The notes under the pieces were generated by a model, which worked only from the letters and a program-made list of their open reading frames with translations, made no database searches and was not told the origin of the DNA. A stretch of 64,000 nt of DNA from Gemmobacter sp. 24YEA27 (GTDB lineage Bacteria; Pseudomonadota; Alphaproteobacteria; Rhodobacterales; Rhodobacteraceae): NCBI RefSeq assembly GCF_030052995.1, contig NZ_JASJPW010000007.1, positions 1 to 64,000 of the forward strand, in the 5' to 3' direction. Both the position numbers and the translations under genes were made by a program. Shown in pieces: positions 29,021 to 38,808 of the stretch (within the stretch, counting starts at the first letter, position 1; each line of letters opens with the position of its first letter).

Positions 29021-30144
29021 CTGTTCCAGAGCTTCATCCTCGGCGGATGGGAAAGCTCCACCCACCGTCTGCGCAGCGGCACGCGGCTGGATGTGATCGC
29101 CGCCACCCACCACGACACGAATGGAGAGGGTGACTATCGCCAGTTGTCAGGTCTTGGCATCCGCGCCTGCCGCGATGCCCTGCGCTGGCATCTGATTGAA
29201 GCCGAACCGGGCGCTACGACTTCGCATCTTTCACCCCCATGCTGGATGCCGCGACCCGCACCGGCACGCAGGTGATCTGGGATCTGATGCATTATGGCTG
29301 GCCCGATGGGCTGGACATCTGGTCGCCTGCCTTTGTCGATTGTTTCGCCGCCTTCGCGCGTGCCGCCGCTCTGCACCTGCGCGACCGCAGCGACGCCGTG
29401 CCTTTCTGGTGCCCGATCAACGAGATCAGCTTCTTTTCATGGGCGGGCGGTGATGCCCGCTATCTGAACCCCTTTGCCTCAGGGCGGGGGTTTGAGCTGA
29501 AGGTCCAGCTGGCCCGTGCGGCCATCGCCGCGATGCGGGCCTTGCGCGACGTCGATCCGCGCGCGCGGTTTGTGCATGCCGAGCCGCTGATCGCCATTCA
29601 TCACGATCCCCAAAGCGGCCGCCCGCTGTGGGAGGCGCAGGGCTGGCATGATGCCCAGTTTCAGGCCTTTGACCTGATCGCGGGGCGCATCTGGCCGCAA
29701 ATCGACGGGGCGCCAGAATTCCTGGATATTGTAGGGTCAACTATTACTTCAACAATCAATGGGTGCATGGCGGGCCACCCGTTGACGTGGATTCCCTCCA
29801 CTACGCGCCTTTGTCCGACCTTCTGTTCCAGGTGGCTGCCCGCTACAACCGCCCCTTCTGATCGCCGAAACCGGGATCGAGGGGGATCGCCGCGCCGCCT
29901 GGCTGGACTATGTCGTGGCAGAGACGGCGCGGGCGTCCCGGCGGGGTGTGCGGGTTGAGGGATCTGCCTCTACCCCATTGCGAACCATCCGGGCTGGGAT
30001 GACGACCGGCTGTGCCAGAATGGCCTGCTGGGGCACGCTGTCGATCAGGGCACCAGAAGCGTCCACGCTCCACTCGCCCGCGCAATCAGCAATCTGGTGC
30101 TGCCTTTTGCTCAGAATGGGCCGCCTGTTTCAGCCAAACCCTGA
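29021..30144 (+). pseudogene. Family-1-like glycoside hydrolase, frameshifted
   Basis: Begins LFQSFILGGWESSTHRLRSG, then GIRACRDALRWHLIEAEPG, QVIWDLMHYGWPDGLDIWSP, FWCPINEISFFSWAGGD (the NE pair of clan GH-A, likely acid/base) and, after frame corrections near 29212, 29745 and 29852, GVNYYFNNQW and LLIAETGIEGD (likely nucleophile Glu), ending LPFAQNGPPVSAKP. Each break is one base missing from a short run. It resembles the beta-glucosidase-like proteins found beside UDP-galactopyranose mutase clusters. No start codon follows a stop before it, so it is read as a continuation of the glycosyltransferase frame. Confidence 0.75.
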
Positions 30145-30181
30145 GAAATCGCGGAAGCCTCACTTCTCTGACCCAGAGGCA

Positions 30182-30206
30182 GGAACATTCTGAGCGATCC
30201 CCTGTT
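30182..30206 (+). promoter_or_regulatory. Sigma-EcfG-type promoter of catalase operon
   Basis: GGAAC (30182-30186), a 17-base spacer, GTT (30204-30206), about 95 bases before the first small gene of the operon and clear of the preceding coding end (30144). Confidence 0.72.
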
Positions 30207-30299
30207 GATAGCCGCGACCAGCCATACGCGGCCCCGTTCTGGCCAAGGCTGAAGTCACCGGCCAGTAACAGCGCTGACGCCCAACCAGGGAAGAATGTC

Positions 30300-30407
30300 A
30301 TGATTTTCGAACCCTTTCTGACGGCCATGATCCTCGGGCTGATGGCGTTCATCGCTGCAGCCGAACCGACAGACGACGGGCTGATGGGTGGTGCGCGCCA
30401 TGACTGA
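30300..30407 (+). CDS. Small hydrophobic peptide, 35 residues
   Basis: MIFEPFLTAMILGLMAFIAA followed by [15 protein letters not shown], a single membrane-helix peptide. Its stop overlaps the start region of the next gene (ATG 30400), which suggests coupled translation. No family is known to me; it lies first after the stress promoter, so it may be a small stress-induced membrane protein. Confidence 0.45.
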   Translation: MIFEPFLTAMILGLMAFIAAAEPTDDGLMGGARHD

Positions 30408-30603
30408 CCGCGATCCAAAGCCCGATCCCATCCCGCCCGAGGTTCAGCGTCGCGTCGCACCGAACGTCATAGATCAGCGCCAACAGCAGATAGACCCGGC
30501 CGGAAAGCATCGGATCGACCCCAATGCCCGGCCCGACACCAATACCAAGCAGCCCGGCTCGCTCGGGACTGCCAGCAAGCCCCCCGCAAGCTCTGGAGAA
30601 TAA
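30400..30603 (+). CDS. Small disordered hydrophilic protein upstream of catalase
   Basis: About 67 residues ([20 protein letters not shown] to SKPPASSGE), rich in Pro, Asp, Lys and Gln, with no folded domain apparent. It ends one base before the catalase start and so shares its operon. Similar short disordered proteins accompany stress genes in alphaproteobacteria, but no function is known to me. An in-frame ATG at 30388 is an alternative start. Confidence 0.55.
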   Translation: MTDRDPKPDPIPPEVQRRVAPNVIDQRQQQIDPAGKHRIDPNARPDTNTKQPGSLGTASKPPASSGE

Positions 30604-30604
30604 G

Positions 30605-32692
30605 ATGCCGAAGTTCAAAAGCGCCAGGATCCATGACCAGACACTGACCCGCGGTGCGGGTGGCGAATTGCATCAGACGGCGGAGGACGGGTTCGATACC
30701 CTGACCACCGCACAGGGCGGGCCGGTCGCAGATGACCAGAACGCGCTGAAAATCGGGGCTCGCGGCCCGACCCTGATCGAGGATTTCCACTTTCGTGAGA
30801 AGATGTTCCATTTCGACCATGAGCGTATCCCGGAACGCGTGGTCCATGCCCGGGGTTACGGCGCGCATGGGTTCTTTGAAACCTATGAACCGCTGATAGA
30901 ATTCACCCGCGCCGACATTTTCCAGCGCGCCGGAGAGATCACCCCGGTCTTCGTGCGTTTCTCGACCGTGGCGGGATCGAAGGGCAGCGCCGATCTTGCC
31001 CGCGATGTGCGTGGCTTTGCGGTGAAGTTCTACACGCAGGAAGGCAACTGGGATCTTGTCGGCAACAACATCCCGGTCTTCTTCATCCAGGATGCGATCA
31101 AATTCCCCGACATCATCCATGCGGTGAAACCCGAACCCGACCGGGGCTTTCCGCAGGCGCAATCGGCGCATGACAATTTCTGGGATTTCATCAGTCTGAC
31201 CCCGGAATCCATGAATATGATCATGTGGGTGATGTCGGACCGGGCCATCCCCCGGTCATTCCGGTTCATGGAGGGGTTCGGGGTCCACACCTTCCGTCTG
31301 CTGGATGAGAATGACAAGTCCACCTTCGTGAAATTCATCTGGAAGCCCAAACTGGGCATGCAATCGGTGATGTGGAACGAGGCGGTCAAGATCAACGGTG
31401 CCGATCCCGACTTTCACCGCCGCGATCTGTGGAACGCCATTCAGGCCGGGGACTTCCCGGAATGGGAGCTGTGCCTGCAGCTCTTCGATCAGGACTTCGC
31501 CGACAGCTTTGACTTCGACGTTCTCGACCCGACCAAGCTGATCCCCGAGGAACTGATCAAGCCGATCCCGGTCGGACGTCTGGTGCTGGACCGCATGCCC
31601 GACAACTTCTTCGCCGAGACCGAGCAGGTCGCATTCATGACGCAGAACGTGCCGCCGGGGATCGATTTCTCCGACGATCCGCTGCTGCAAGGCCGCAATT
31701 TCAGCTATCTTGATACCCAGCTGAAGCGGCTTGGCAGCCCGAACTTCACCCACATCCCGGTGAATGCGCCGAAATGCCCCTTCGCGCATTTCCAGCAAGA
31801 CGGGCATATGGCGATGCGCAACCCGAAAGGCCGGGTGAATTACCAGCCGAACTCGCACGGGCTTGGCCCCCGCGAAGACCCGCAACGTGGCCATCGCAGC
31901 CATGCTACCCCGCCCGAAGGCCCGAAACAGCGCCTGCGTCCTGAAAGCTTTGCCGATCACTACAGCCAGGCACGTCAGTTCTATCTGTCGCAAACGGCGG
32001 TCGAGCAGAAGCACATCGCCAGCGCTCTGGTCTTCGAGCTGGCGAAATGCGAGCTGCCGGTGATCCGCGAGCGCATGATCGCGCATCTCCTGAACATCGA
32101 CGGACCGCTGGCCGAGACGGTTGCCGAAAAGCTGGGGATCAAGATGCTGCCCGATCCGGCAGATGCCGCCGTGGCACCTGTCGATCTTCCGGAATCCCCG
32201 GCCCTCAGCATCCTCAGCAATCCCCCTGAAAGCTTCGCAGGCCGCAAGGTCGGTGCGCTGATCTGCGACGGCGTGGACGCGGCGCTGGTGCAGGAACTGG
32301 CGGATGCGCTGGCCAGCGAAGGCGCCATGCTGGAAGTGATCGCCCCTAAGATCGGCGGCGCCAGGGCTGCGGATGGCAGTCTCATCCCCGCCATGCATAT
32401 GGTGGATGGCGGGCCGTCGGTGCTCTTCGATGCGGTGGCACTGATCCTGACACCGGAAGGAGCCGAAAGGCTGGCCGGGGATGTGGCGGCGCGCGATTTT
32501 GTCAGTGACGCTTTTGCCCACTGCAAGTTCATTGCGCATACGCAGGGGGCTACGGCGCTGCTGGAAGCGGTCGGAATTGAGCCAACGGCGGATGAGGGGC
32601 TGCTGCCATTGGACCTTGGAACCTGCGCCGATTTTGTCGCCACCTGTCGGCAGATACGTCTCTGGGCCCGCGAACGCGCATTAAAGCCCTGA
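30605..32692 (+). CDS. katE: Large-subunit monofunctional catalase (HPII/KatE type)
   Basis: Decomposes hydrogen peroxide using heme. At 695 residues it is the large (clade 2) catalase with a C-terminal DJ-1/GATase-like domain (from about 545: [20 protein letters not shown]). Catalytic His81 is in [19 protein letters not shown], Asn154 in VGNNIPVFF and the proximal heme Tyr in [15 protein letters not shown]. The start at 30605 ([12 protein letters not shown]) is one base after the previous stop. It is the third gene of an operon under a sigma-EcfG-type promoter, as expected for a stationary-phase or general-stress catalase. Intact. Confidence 0.96.
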   Translation: MPKFKSARIHDQTLTRGAGGELHQTAEDGFDTLTTAQGGPVADDQNALKIGARGPTLIEDFHFREKMFHFDHERIPERVVHARGYGAHGFFETYEPLIEFTRADIFQRAGEITPVFVRFSTVAGSKGSADLARDVRGFAVKFYTQEGNWDLVGNNIPVFFIQDAIKFPDIIHAVKPEPDRGFPQAQSAHDNFWDFISLTPESMNMIMWVMSDRAIPRSFRFMEGFGVHTFRLLDENDKSTFVKFIWKPKLGMQSVMWNEAVKINGADPDFHRRDLWNAIQAGDFPEWELCLQLFDQDFADSFDFDVLDPTKLIPEELIKPIPVGRLVLDRMPDNFFAETEQVAFMTQNVPPGIDFSDDPLLQGRNFSYLDTQLKRLGSPNFTHIPVNAPKCPFAHFQQDGHMAMRNPKGRVNYQPNSHGLGPREDPQRGHRSHATPPEGPKQRLRPESFADHYSQARQFYLSQTAVEQKHIASALVFELAKCELPVIRERMIAHLLNIDGPLAETVAEKLGIKMLPDPADAAVAPVDLPESPALSILSNPPESFAGRKVGALICDGVDAALVQELADALASEGAMLEVIAPKIGGARAADGSLIPAMHMVDGGPSVLFDAVALILTPEGAERLAGDVAARDFVSDAFAHCKFIAHTQGATALLEAVGIEPTADEGLLPLDLGTCADFVATCRQIRLWARERALKP

Positions 32693-32697
32693 CGCGA

Positions 32698-33309
32698 ATG
32701 GGACAGGGGCTGAGACATGGTTCACTGGGGCCCGACTGCGTGCATATTTGTGTCGATATGCAACGTCTGTTTGGCCCCGGCTATCCCTGGGCGGTACCGT
32801 GGCTGGACCAGATTATGCCGAATGTCGAAGCGATATGCGGTCACAATTCTGCACGCACCATCTTCACTCGCTTCCTGCCCCCTGCCAACCCCGACGAGAC
32901 AATCGGAGCATGGCGACATTACTATCGGAAGTGGGACTGCGTCACTCTGGACAGGATCGGAGCCGAGGCGGTACACCTCCTGCCCGAACTGGTGCGCCAC
33001 ACCCCGCCAGCGAAGATCATCGACAAGATGGTCTATTCGCCATGGTTTGATCCGGCGCTGGACCGTCTCCTCGCTCGGGCAAAGGTGAATTCGATCCTCC
33101 TGACCGGAGGCGAGACCGATATCTGCGTTTTGGCCACGGCATTGGGAGCTATTGATCGAGGTTTTCGGGTGGTCATGGTCAGGGATGCACTTTGCAGTTC
33201 ATCCGACCGCACACATAGTGAGTTGATGGATCTCTACTCCAGCCGTTTCGATACGCAGATTGAGGTGGCAGATACCGAGGAAACTTTGGAAAACTGGCCA
33301 AAGGGCTGA
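32698..33309 (+). CDS. Isochorismatase-family cysteine hydrolase
   Basis: A 203-residue hydrolase of the isochorismatase/nicotinamidase fold. Conserved features: CVDMQRLFGPGYPW near 18-31 (catalytic Asp), IDKMVYSPWF (Lys) and LTGGETDICVLATALGAIDR with the nucleophilic Cys near 144. It starts five bases after the catalase stop and is probably co-transcribed with it. Substrate not predictable; amide hydrolysis is usual for the family. Confidence 0.9.
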   Translation: MGQGLRHGSLGPDCVHICVDMQRLFGPGYPWAVPWLDQIMPNVEAICGHNSARTIFTRFLPPANPDETIGAWRHYYRKWDCVTLDRIGAEAVHLLPELVRHTPPAKIIDKMVYSPWFDPALDRLLARAKVNSILLTGGETDICVLATALGAIDRGFRVVMVRDALCSSSDRTHSELMDLYSSRFDTQIEVADTEETLENWPKG

Positions 33310-33436
33310 GCAGCGCGTAACGCGTATTCCCTTCGCTTCTGTTCCTTGCAGCAGGTGTGCCCAAATCTCTGTGGCCACACTTTTCCACGATGTGGCGCCG
33401 ATCTTGAGATTGACCCGTGCTCCGGGTGGCCGGGGT

Positions 33437-33988
33437 TTAGAACTTCCGGCTCAGTCCGGTCTCACCCGTCAGCCCGAAGCGCCATGGCAGGTCCACCGCG
33501 CGAGAGATCCCAATGCGAGGACCGCTGATCACTTCCCCGGTCGGCCGGACTGCGGGTCTGAGCACCAGATCGGCTCCGTCGAAGGGCCTGCCATTGTCGG
33601 AACTCCGTACATCCAGGGCCTGACACAATCGTCCCGGTCCAGCGCACAGAGGTCCCGTCGGGCGGCGCTTCCGCACCACATCCAATCCCCATTCCGGGCG
33701 CAATGCGCGGATCAGCACTGCCTCACCCGGGCGACCGACCACATTCAGACAGAGATGCATCCCGTAGGAAAGATAGACATAGGCATGGCCCGCAGGGCCG
33801 AACATCGCACTATTACGCAGGGTTGGCCCGCGAAAGCTGTGGGATGCCGGATCATCTGCAGCGTAGGCCTCCGTCTCGATGACGATTCCTCCCACGCCAC
33901 GCACCAACAGAGCTGCGCCAATGAGCTTGCGAGCCAGCGCACATGCGTCCAGCTCAGGATCGAAAGGCGGCGTGAATGATAAGGTCAT
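33437..33988 (-). CDS. 3-methyladenine DNA glycosylase (MPG/AAG type)
   Basis: Removes alkylated or deaminated purines from DNA in base-excision repair. A 183-residue member of the AAG family: [20 protein letters not shown] (catalytic Glu and the following Tyr), [20 protein letters not shown] and CLNVV, then [11 protein letters not shown] and [17 protein letters not shown]. Slightly short but complete. It lies alone, convergent to the catalase operon, in the region containing Ku and LigD, consistent with a DNA-repair theme. Confidence 0.93.
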   Translation of the reverse strand: MTLSFTPPFDPELDACALARKLIGAALLVRGVGGIVIETEAYAADDPASHSFRGPTLRNSAMFGPAGHAYVYLSYGMHLCLNVVGRPGEAVLIRALRPEWGLDVVRKRRPTGPLCAGPGRLCQALDVRSSDNGRPFDGADLVLRPAVRPTGEVISGPRIGISRAVDLPWRFGLTGETGLSRKF

Positions 33989-34425
33989 GGCGCATGCCCT
34001 CTGTGCTGCTCCTCACTTTAAGCTGGCAAGCAGGCCGCCTCGCGCGAAGAAATGTCGGCTGATCGCGGAGTGCCTTAACCTTAACGGCCTGAACACGCCA
34101 AAGCCCCCCACCCCTCAAAGGCATGCTTAAACCTGCTGGCACATTACAGCATATTTCGCACGGCAATAAAGGCAGCGGCCATTGACGCTGGACGAGGGCG
34201 TTGACCGACCCGGGGCGGACGATTTCTGCCAGGGGCACGTTGAGACATTCATCTCGCTCGCAGGACTGGCCAGCGATAGCCAGCGCAGCTGCTTCAGCAC
34301 ACAAATCTGACCCACTGATCGGTGAGATGCCAGAGCGCAGTCTCATATCTCAGGCGTTGTCATCAACGGGCGGGAACATCTGCGACCGGCGGAACTTTCA
34401 ATAAAAACAACGTCAGGAGAGAACC
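33989..34425. other. Gap upstream of molybdoenzyme gene
   Basis: There is no supported gene here. Short open frames on either strand lack start signals and protein-like composition. A strong ribosome-binding site (CAGGAGAGAACC) precedes the gene at 34426. One weak GGAAC-N16-GTC at 34396-34419 was not accepted as a promoter. Confidence 0.5.
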
Positions 34426-36723
34426 ATGTCAGATCGCGCCAGCCATAAAGCCTATCACCAACCGACCGGCGGATGGGGATCGGTCAAATCGCTGTTGAAG
34501 CATTCCGTTCGGCAAGGCGCGATGTCTAAAGGTATCGGTCTGATGCGGGACCACAACAAAACCGGCGGCTACATGTGTACCAGCTGCGCATGGGCGAAAC
34601 CTGGAGAACCCCATTTTGCAGAATTCTGCGAAAACGGTGCCAAGGCAACATTCTGGGATCTTACTTCGAAACGCACGACACCAGAGTTCTTTGCCCGGCA
34701 TCGCGTTTCAGATTTGCTCCAGTGGCCGGATTATGACCTTGAGAACGAGGGGCGGCTGACCCACCCGATGCGCTATGACGCGGCCAGCGACAGATATATC
34801 GAAATATCCTGGGCCGAGGCTTTCACCGACATCGGCACCCATCTGCGGTCATATGCCGCTGAAGATGTTGTCTTTTATGCCTCGGGGCGCGCCTCACTGG
34901 AAACGTCCTATATGTATCAGCTTCTCGCGCGGCTTTATGGCAACAACAATCTGCCCGACAGTTCCAACATGTGCCATGAAACCACCTCCGTGGCGCTGCC
35001 GCAGAGCATCGGAACCCCCGTTGGCACTGTTCTGCTCGAGCATTTTCAGGACACGGATTGCATTCTGTCCTTCGGCCAGAATGTCGGCACCAACTCGCCA
35101 CGACTGCTGCACACGTTGCAGGAGGTGCGCGAACGTGACGTGCCCATCGTGGTGTTCAATCCATTACGCGAACGAGGCTGGGAAGCCTTCGTCAATCCGC
35201 AGCGGCCGGGACAGATGCTGACCAACAAGGCCACGCAGATCGCAACGCAATACTACCAACCGCGCGCGGGCAGCGATATCGCGGTGATGACCGGCATGGC
35301 CAAGGCACTCTTCGCCTGGGACGATGCCGCAAAGGCTGCGGGCGAGCCGCGCGTGCTTGATGACAAGTTCATCGACGCCCATACCGCCGGGTTCGCGACA
35401 TTCGAGACCATGGTGCGCGCCACCACCTGGCCCGAGATCGAAGCCGCCTGCGGATTGCCGCGCGAGGCTCTCGAGGCGGCAGCACGGACATATGCAGAGG
35501 CAAAATCGGTCATCGCCATCTATGGTATGGGCCTGACACAGCACAAGCTGGGCGTCGACTCTGTGCAGATGCTGGTCAACCTGCTGCTGATGCGCGGCAA
35601 TATGGGCCGGCCCGGCGCAGGTATCTGCCCTGTGCGCGGGCATTCGAATGTGCAGGGCCAACGCACGGTGGGCATTGCCGAAAAGACCGCGCTGGTGCCG
35701 CTCGACGCGATGGCAGAGCGCTATGGGTTCACACCGCCGCGCGAAGACGGCATGAACACCGTCGAGGCCTGCGAGGGTATCGTCGCCGGCAGGGTCCGCG
35801 CTTTCATCGGGCTGGGCGGCAACTTTGTCCGGGCCATCCCCGAGCGCGAGCTGATGGAGCGCAAATGGCGCGATCTCGATCTGTCTGTGCAGATCGCCAC
35901 CAAGCTCAACCGCAGCCATCTGATAACCGCGCGCACGACTTATCTGCTGCCGACCCTCGTGCGCTCGGAAATCGATGAACAGGCGTCTGGGCCACAGATC
36001 GTCACGATGGAAGATTCGACCACCTGCATTCACGCATCGCGCGGAAAATACCGCCCGGCCAGCCCCCAACTGCTGTCTGAGCCCAAGATCGTGGCCGAAA
36101 TTGCCAAAGCCACATTGCCAGAGAACCCTTTGGTGCCATGGGATCTCTGGGTCGCCAACTACGGGCTGGTCCGGAACGAGATCGCAGCGATCTTTCCCGA
36201 CGCCTTCCACGATTTCAACGACCGCCTCGACCTGCCCGGCGGCTTCCCGCGCCCTGTTCCGGCTCGTGAACGCATCTGGGAGACCGACACCGGTAAAGCG
36301 AACTTCAAGACGCCTTCGGCCCTGCATGCCAGCTTTGATACCGACGATGATCCCGGTGTGTTGCGCCTTATCACGTTGCGGTCGAACGACCAGTTCAACA
36401 CCACCATCTACGGAAATGCCGATCGGCTGCGCGGCATACACGGCTCGCGCATGATCGTGATGATGAACCCGAACGACCGGATGCGTTTCCAGATTGCAAA
36501 GGACGGCCTGGCAAGGCTGACCACTGCGGCGGAAGATGGTGTGTCGCGGAGTGTCGGCGGGTTGCAGGTCATCGACTATGATATCCCTGAAGGCACCATT
36601 GCCGCCTATTACCCCGAATGCAACGCGCTGATCCCGCTGTGGCAATATGCACAGGAGAGCAAGACACCGGCCGCTAAATCGGTTCCGGTGCGGGTCAGTT
36701 CGGAGGCCCAGGCACATGTCTGA
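34426..36723 (+). CDS. YdeP/FdhF-type molybdopterin oxidoreductase
   Basis: A 765-residue molybdenum enzyme of the FdhA/YdeP family. The N-terminus (KPGEPHFAEFCENGAK) is followed by the molybdopterin-binding core (VVFYASGRASLETSYMYQLL, NNNLPDSSNMCHETTSVALP, ILSFGQNVGTNSPR) and the C-terminal MGD domain (LRLITLRSNDQFNTTIYGNA). CTSCAWAKPG holds only two or three Cys, so a complete 4Fe-4S motif is not evident. YdeP relatives are linked to acid resistance and formate metabolism in other bacteria. The following gene overlaps it by eight bases and encodes a formate/nitrite-type channel, which supports a formate-related role. Confidence 0.9.
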   Translation: MSDRASHKAYHQPTGGWGSVKSLLKHSVRQGAMSKGIGLMRDHNKTGGYMCTSCAWAKPGEPHFAEFCENGAKATFWDLTSKRTTPEFFARHRVSDLLQWPDYDLENEGRLTHPMRYDAASDRYIEISWAEAFTDIGTHLRSYAAEDVVFYASGRASLETSYMYQLLARLYGNNNLPDSSNMCHETTSVALPQSIGTPVGTVLLEHFQDTDCILSFGQNVGTNSPRLLHTLQEVRERDVPIVVFNPLRERGWEAFVNPQRPGQMLTNKATQIATQYYQPRAGSDIAVMTGMAKALFAWDDAAKAAGEPRVLDDKFIDAHTAGFATFETMVRATTWPEIEAACGLPREALEAAARTYAEAKSVIAIYGMGLTQHKLGVDSVQMLVNLLLMRGNMGRPGAGICPVRGHSNVQGQRTVGIAEKTALVPLDAMAERYGFTPPREDGMNTVEACEGIVAGRVRAFIGLGGNFVRAIPERELMERKWRDLDLSVQIATKLNRSHLITARTTYLLPTLVRSEIDEQASGPQIVTMEDSTTCIHASRGKYRPASPQLLSEPKIVAEIAKATLPENPLVPWDLWVANYGLVRNEIAAIFPDAFHDFNDRLDLPGGFPRPVPARERIWETDTGKANFKTPSALHASFDTDDDPGVLRLITLRSNDQFNTTIYGNADRLRGIHGSRMIVMMNPNDRMRFQIAKDGLARLTTAAEDGVSRSVGGLQVIDYDIPEGTIAAYYPECNALIPLWQYAQESKTPAAKSVPVRVSSEAQAHV

Positions 36724-37530
36724 TACTACGCTGCCGGAACCGCCCGTCCTGACGAAGGCAGTCTTCGACGCTGTGACCGACAAGGCCAATCTGTCGTTAC
36801 GTCCTATGGTTGTGCTTGGCGTCCTTGCAGGCATCTACATCGGGCTGGGCGGGCTGTTTGCCACGATTGCGCTTGCACAAGGCGATGACCTGCCCTTCGG
36901 TGTGGCGCAGGCCCTTGCAGGTCTGGTCTTTGCGCTCGGCCTTGTGCTGGTTCTGGTCGCAGGTGCCTAACTCTTCACGGGCAATACCCTGATGGTAGGG
37001 CCGGTTGCCCTCGGCCAGCTGGCGGCATCTCGGGCATTGCTCGCGCTTTGCATCGTTTATATCGCGAACTTTGTTGGCTCGGTGACTCTTGCCGGGCTGA
37101 TCGCCCTCGCCGACGTCCATGCGGGCGGCGAAGGAGCGGTCGGCAGGGCGGCGCTGGATCTCGCCCTGACCAAGCTCGACAAATCCTTTGGCGTCACGCT
37201 CGCCAGCGGCATTCTGGCAAACATGCTCGTCTGCCTTGCGGTCTGGATGGCCTATGGCGGTCAGACTGTGACTGAGAAACTCGCAGCCCTGCTCCTGCCC
37301 ATTGCAGCTTTCGTCGCCGCCGGGCTCGAGCATTCGGTCGCGAATATGTATCTGCTGCCATATGCCTTTTTATAAAGGGCGACCATGCGGGCTATGACGT
37401 CACCGTCATCGGGATATTCGCCAATCTTCTCGCTGCAACGATGGGCAATCTGATCGGCGGTGCCTTGGTCGCATTGGCTTATGTCGCTGCGTATCGGACT
37501 GAATTGGCACAGCCGGATCATGGGAAATGA
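36716..37530 (+). pseudogene. Formate/nitrite transporter (FNT family), nonsense and frameshift
   Basis: A pentameric-channel family member. NLSLRPMVVLGVLAGIYIGL and ALAGLVFALGLVLVLVAGA precede a TAA codon (36968-36970) exactly where the family signature AELFTGNTLM requires Glu, a single G-to-T change. The frame then continues open (LFTGNTLMVGPVALGQLAAS to LEHSVANMYLLPYAF). Near 37371 a T-run one base short breaks it; with six Ts it reads AFFIKGDHAGYDVTVIGIFA and ends at 37530. It overlaps the YdeP-type gene by eight bases, suggesting a formate-handling pair. The nonsense codon makes it a probable true pseudogene. Confidence 0.85.
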
Positions 37531-37579
37531 GAACGCTTCTTCAGCGAACGGCCAATGTCCCTCCGACTCTGGCAGTACA

Positions 37580-37605
37580 GGAACCTCACTGCCCTCTTGA
37601 CCGTT
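37580..37605 (+). promoter_or_regulatory. Sigma-EcfG-type promoter of DUF421 gene
   Basis: GGAAC (37580-37584), 17 bases, CGTT (37602-37605): the full consensus including the C of CGTT. It lies about 104 bases before the DUF421 start in the gap left after the channel gene. Confidence 0.7.
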
Positions 37606-37708
37606 GTTGGTGGGCCGGGACTGCTGACTGACCAGATGTCTGCACGGTCAGCCAGTTGACCTCGCACTGAATCTCTCACCGCAGTGCTCGGGGAAGGAAA
37701 TCCGCCAC

Positions 37709-38395
37709 ATGCAAGCGATAACTCCCTTTGACTGGGTTCGCCTGTTCCTTGGTGAAGATCCGCCGCTCTTCTACCTGGAAATCGTCTTTCGCATCCTGGT
37801 CATCTGGATCTGGACCATGGCGCTGCTGCGCTGGATTGGCGGGCGCAGCATCTCGCAACTCTCGGTCGTCGAATTCCTGCTTGTCATCGCACTCGGCGCC
37901 GCCGTCGGAGATGCGATGTTCTACCCCGAGGTGCCGCTCGCCCATGCCATGCTGGTCATTGCCGTCCTCGTGGTGCTGGACAAAGCTGTCGATTATGCAA
38001 TCCGGCGGTACCGCCTCGCGAAACGCATCATTGAAGGACAACCTGTGGCGATCCTGCGCAATGGCGTTATTCTTTGTGATGGCCTGAGCGCCCGCCAGCT
38101 CGGATCACTTGAGCTGATGGAAATGCTGCGCCTTAAAGGCGTTGAGAACCTTGCCTCCCTCCGCGTTGTGTATCTCGAGCCTTCCGGCAAGTTATCGATG
38201 TTTCCGGCAGAAAACCCGCAGCCTGGCCTCTCGATCATGCCGCCGAGGGAGGAAGTTAAAGGCGATGTGCCTGACCGGGGCGCTACTGCCTGTTGCGAGC
38301 ACTGCGGGATGGTTGCTGACCCCCACGCGCCCTGCCCGAACTGTGGCGGAGACAGTTGGGTCCGCGCCACACCTGCGCCTAAGTGGAGGCAGTGA
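37709..38395 (+). CDS. DUF421 membrane protein with zinc-ribbon tail
   Basis: A 228-residue protein of the YetF/YcaP family. Three transmembrane helices occupy about 20-100 (ALLRWIGGRSISQLSVVEFL, VIALGAAVGDAMFYPEVPLA), followed by the cytoplasmic domain (VAILRNGVILCDGLSARQLG, LMEMLRLKGVENLASLRVVY). The last 40 residues add a CEHCG...CPNCG zinc ribbon. DUF421 proteins are often part of the general-stress regulon in alphaproteobacteria; biochemical function unknown. The next gene starts nine bases later. Confidence 0.88.
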   Translation: MQAITPFDWVRLFLGEDPPLFYLEIVFRILVIWIWTMALLRWIGGRSISQLSVVEFLLVIALGAAVGDAMFYPEVPLAHAMLVIAVLVVLDKAVDYAIRRYRLAKRIIEGQPVAILRNGVILCDGLSARQLGSLELMEMLRLKGVENLASLRVVYLEPSGKLSMFPAENPQPGLSIMPPREEVKGDVPDRGATACCEHCGMVADPHAPCPNCGGDSWVRATPAPKWRQ

Positions 38396-38403
38396 GCGAT
38401 CCC

Positions 38404-38736
38404 ATGACCAGAAATGTGGTGATCATTGAGGACCGGCTTGAAGTCGCTATTCCAATGGCGGCGCATCTCGAAGCGCGAGGGTTCAACATTGTCGGTCTGA
38501 TCCTGGAACGGGCTGCGGCCCTTGCTGTCGCTGAAGGAGAGCGGGCAGATTTCAGCGCAAGGATAGCTGACCTTCCGCTGAGTGATCAAAGATCCAGAAC
38601 ATGCGTGGCGTTGCTGGCGGAGCTCGGAATCCCGACCCTGCAAATGCCCGCTCCAGTTTCGCAGACAGACCGCGCGACACGAGCCAGCGGGACCGTGAGC
38701 TCATTGTCCCGTCAGCGCCACTTCCCACATCGATAG
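38404..38736 (+). CDS. Receiver-like single-domain protein
   Basis: About 110 residues. NVVIIEDRLEVAIPMAAHLE and ARGFNIVGLILERAAALAVA resemble the first half of a receiver domain, with Asp56 in RIADLPLSD at the usual phosphorylation position. The conserved C-terminal Lys is not seen, and the last 30 residues (SQTDRATRASGTVSSLSRQR) look disordered. It may be a degenerate receiver or a genuine one with a late frameshift. It is encoded nine bases after DUF421, so it probably belongs to the same stress-controlled operon. Confidence 0.6.
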   Translation: MTRNVVIIEDRLEVAIPMAAHLEARGFNIVGLILERAAALAVAEGERADFSARIADLPLSDQRSRTCVALLAELGIPTLQMPAPVSQTDRATRASGTVSSLSRQRHFPHR

Positions 38737-38757
38737 CGGGGGCGGGGGAGAACCACG

Positions 38758-38782
38758 GGAACAAGGCGCGTGTTGAATGGTT
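38758..38782 (+). promoter_or_regulatory. Sigma-EcfG-type promoter of small-protein/Ku operon
   Basis: GGAAC (38758-38762), 17 bases, GTT (38780-38782), 27 bases before the start at 38809. Spacing to the start codon and the following ribosome-binding site (GAGAGG) are both good. Confidence 0.75.
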
Positions 38783-38808
38783 GGATATCCATCAATCGGA
38801 GAGGTACG

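Noticed and set aside
31256..32539. Long open frame antisense to catalase
   Set aside because: The catalase on the plus strand is intact and conserved; the antisense frame shows no domain.
33954..34346. Minus-strand frame with several Cys (CERDECLNVPLAEI, PLLPCEIC) as a metal-binding regulator
   Set aside because: No start signal or family match that I can support; the Cys spacing is not a known motif.
34396..34419. GGAAC-N16-GTC upstream of the YdeP-type gene as a ninth sigma-EcfG site
   Set aside because: The -10 element would be GTC rather than GTT and would sit only seven bases from the start codon.
35164..36834. A 556-codon frame antisense to the molybdoenzyme
   Set aside because: It lies wholly opposite a recognisable enzyme and has low-complexity, His/Arg-rich composition.
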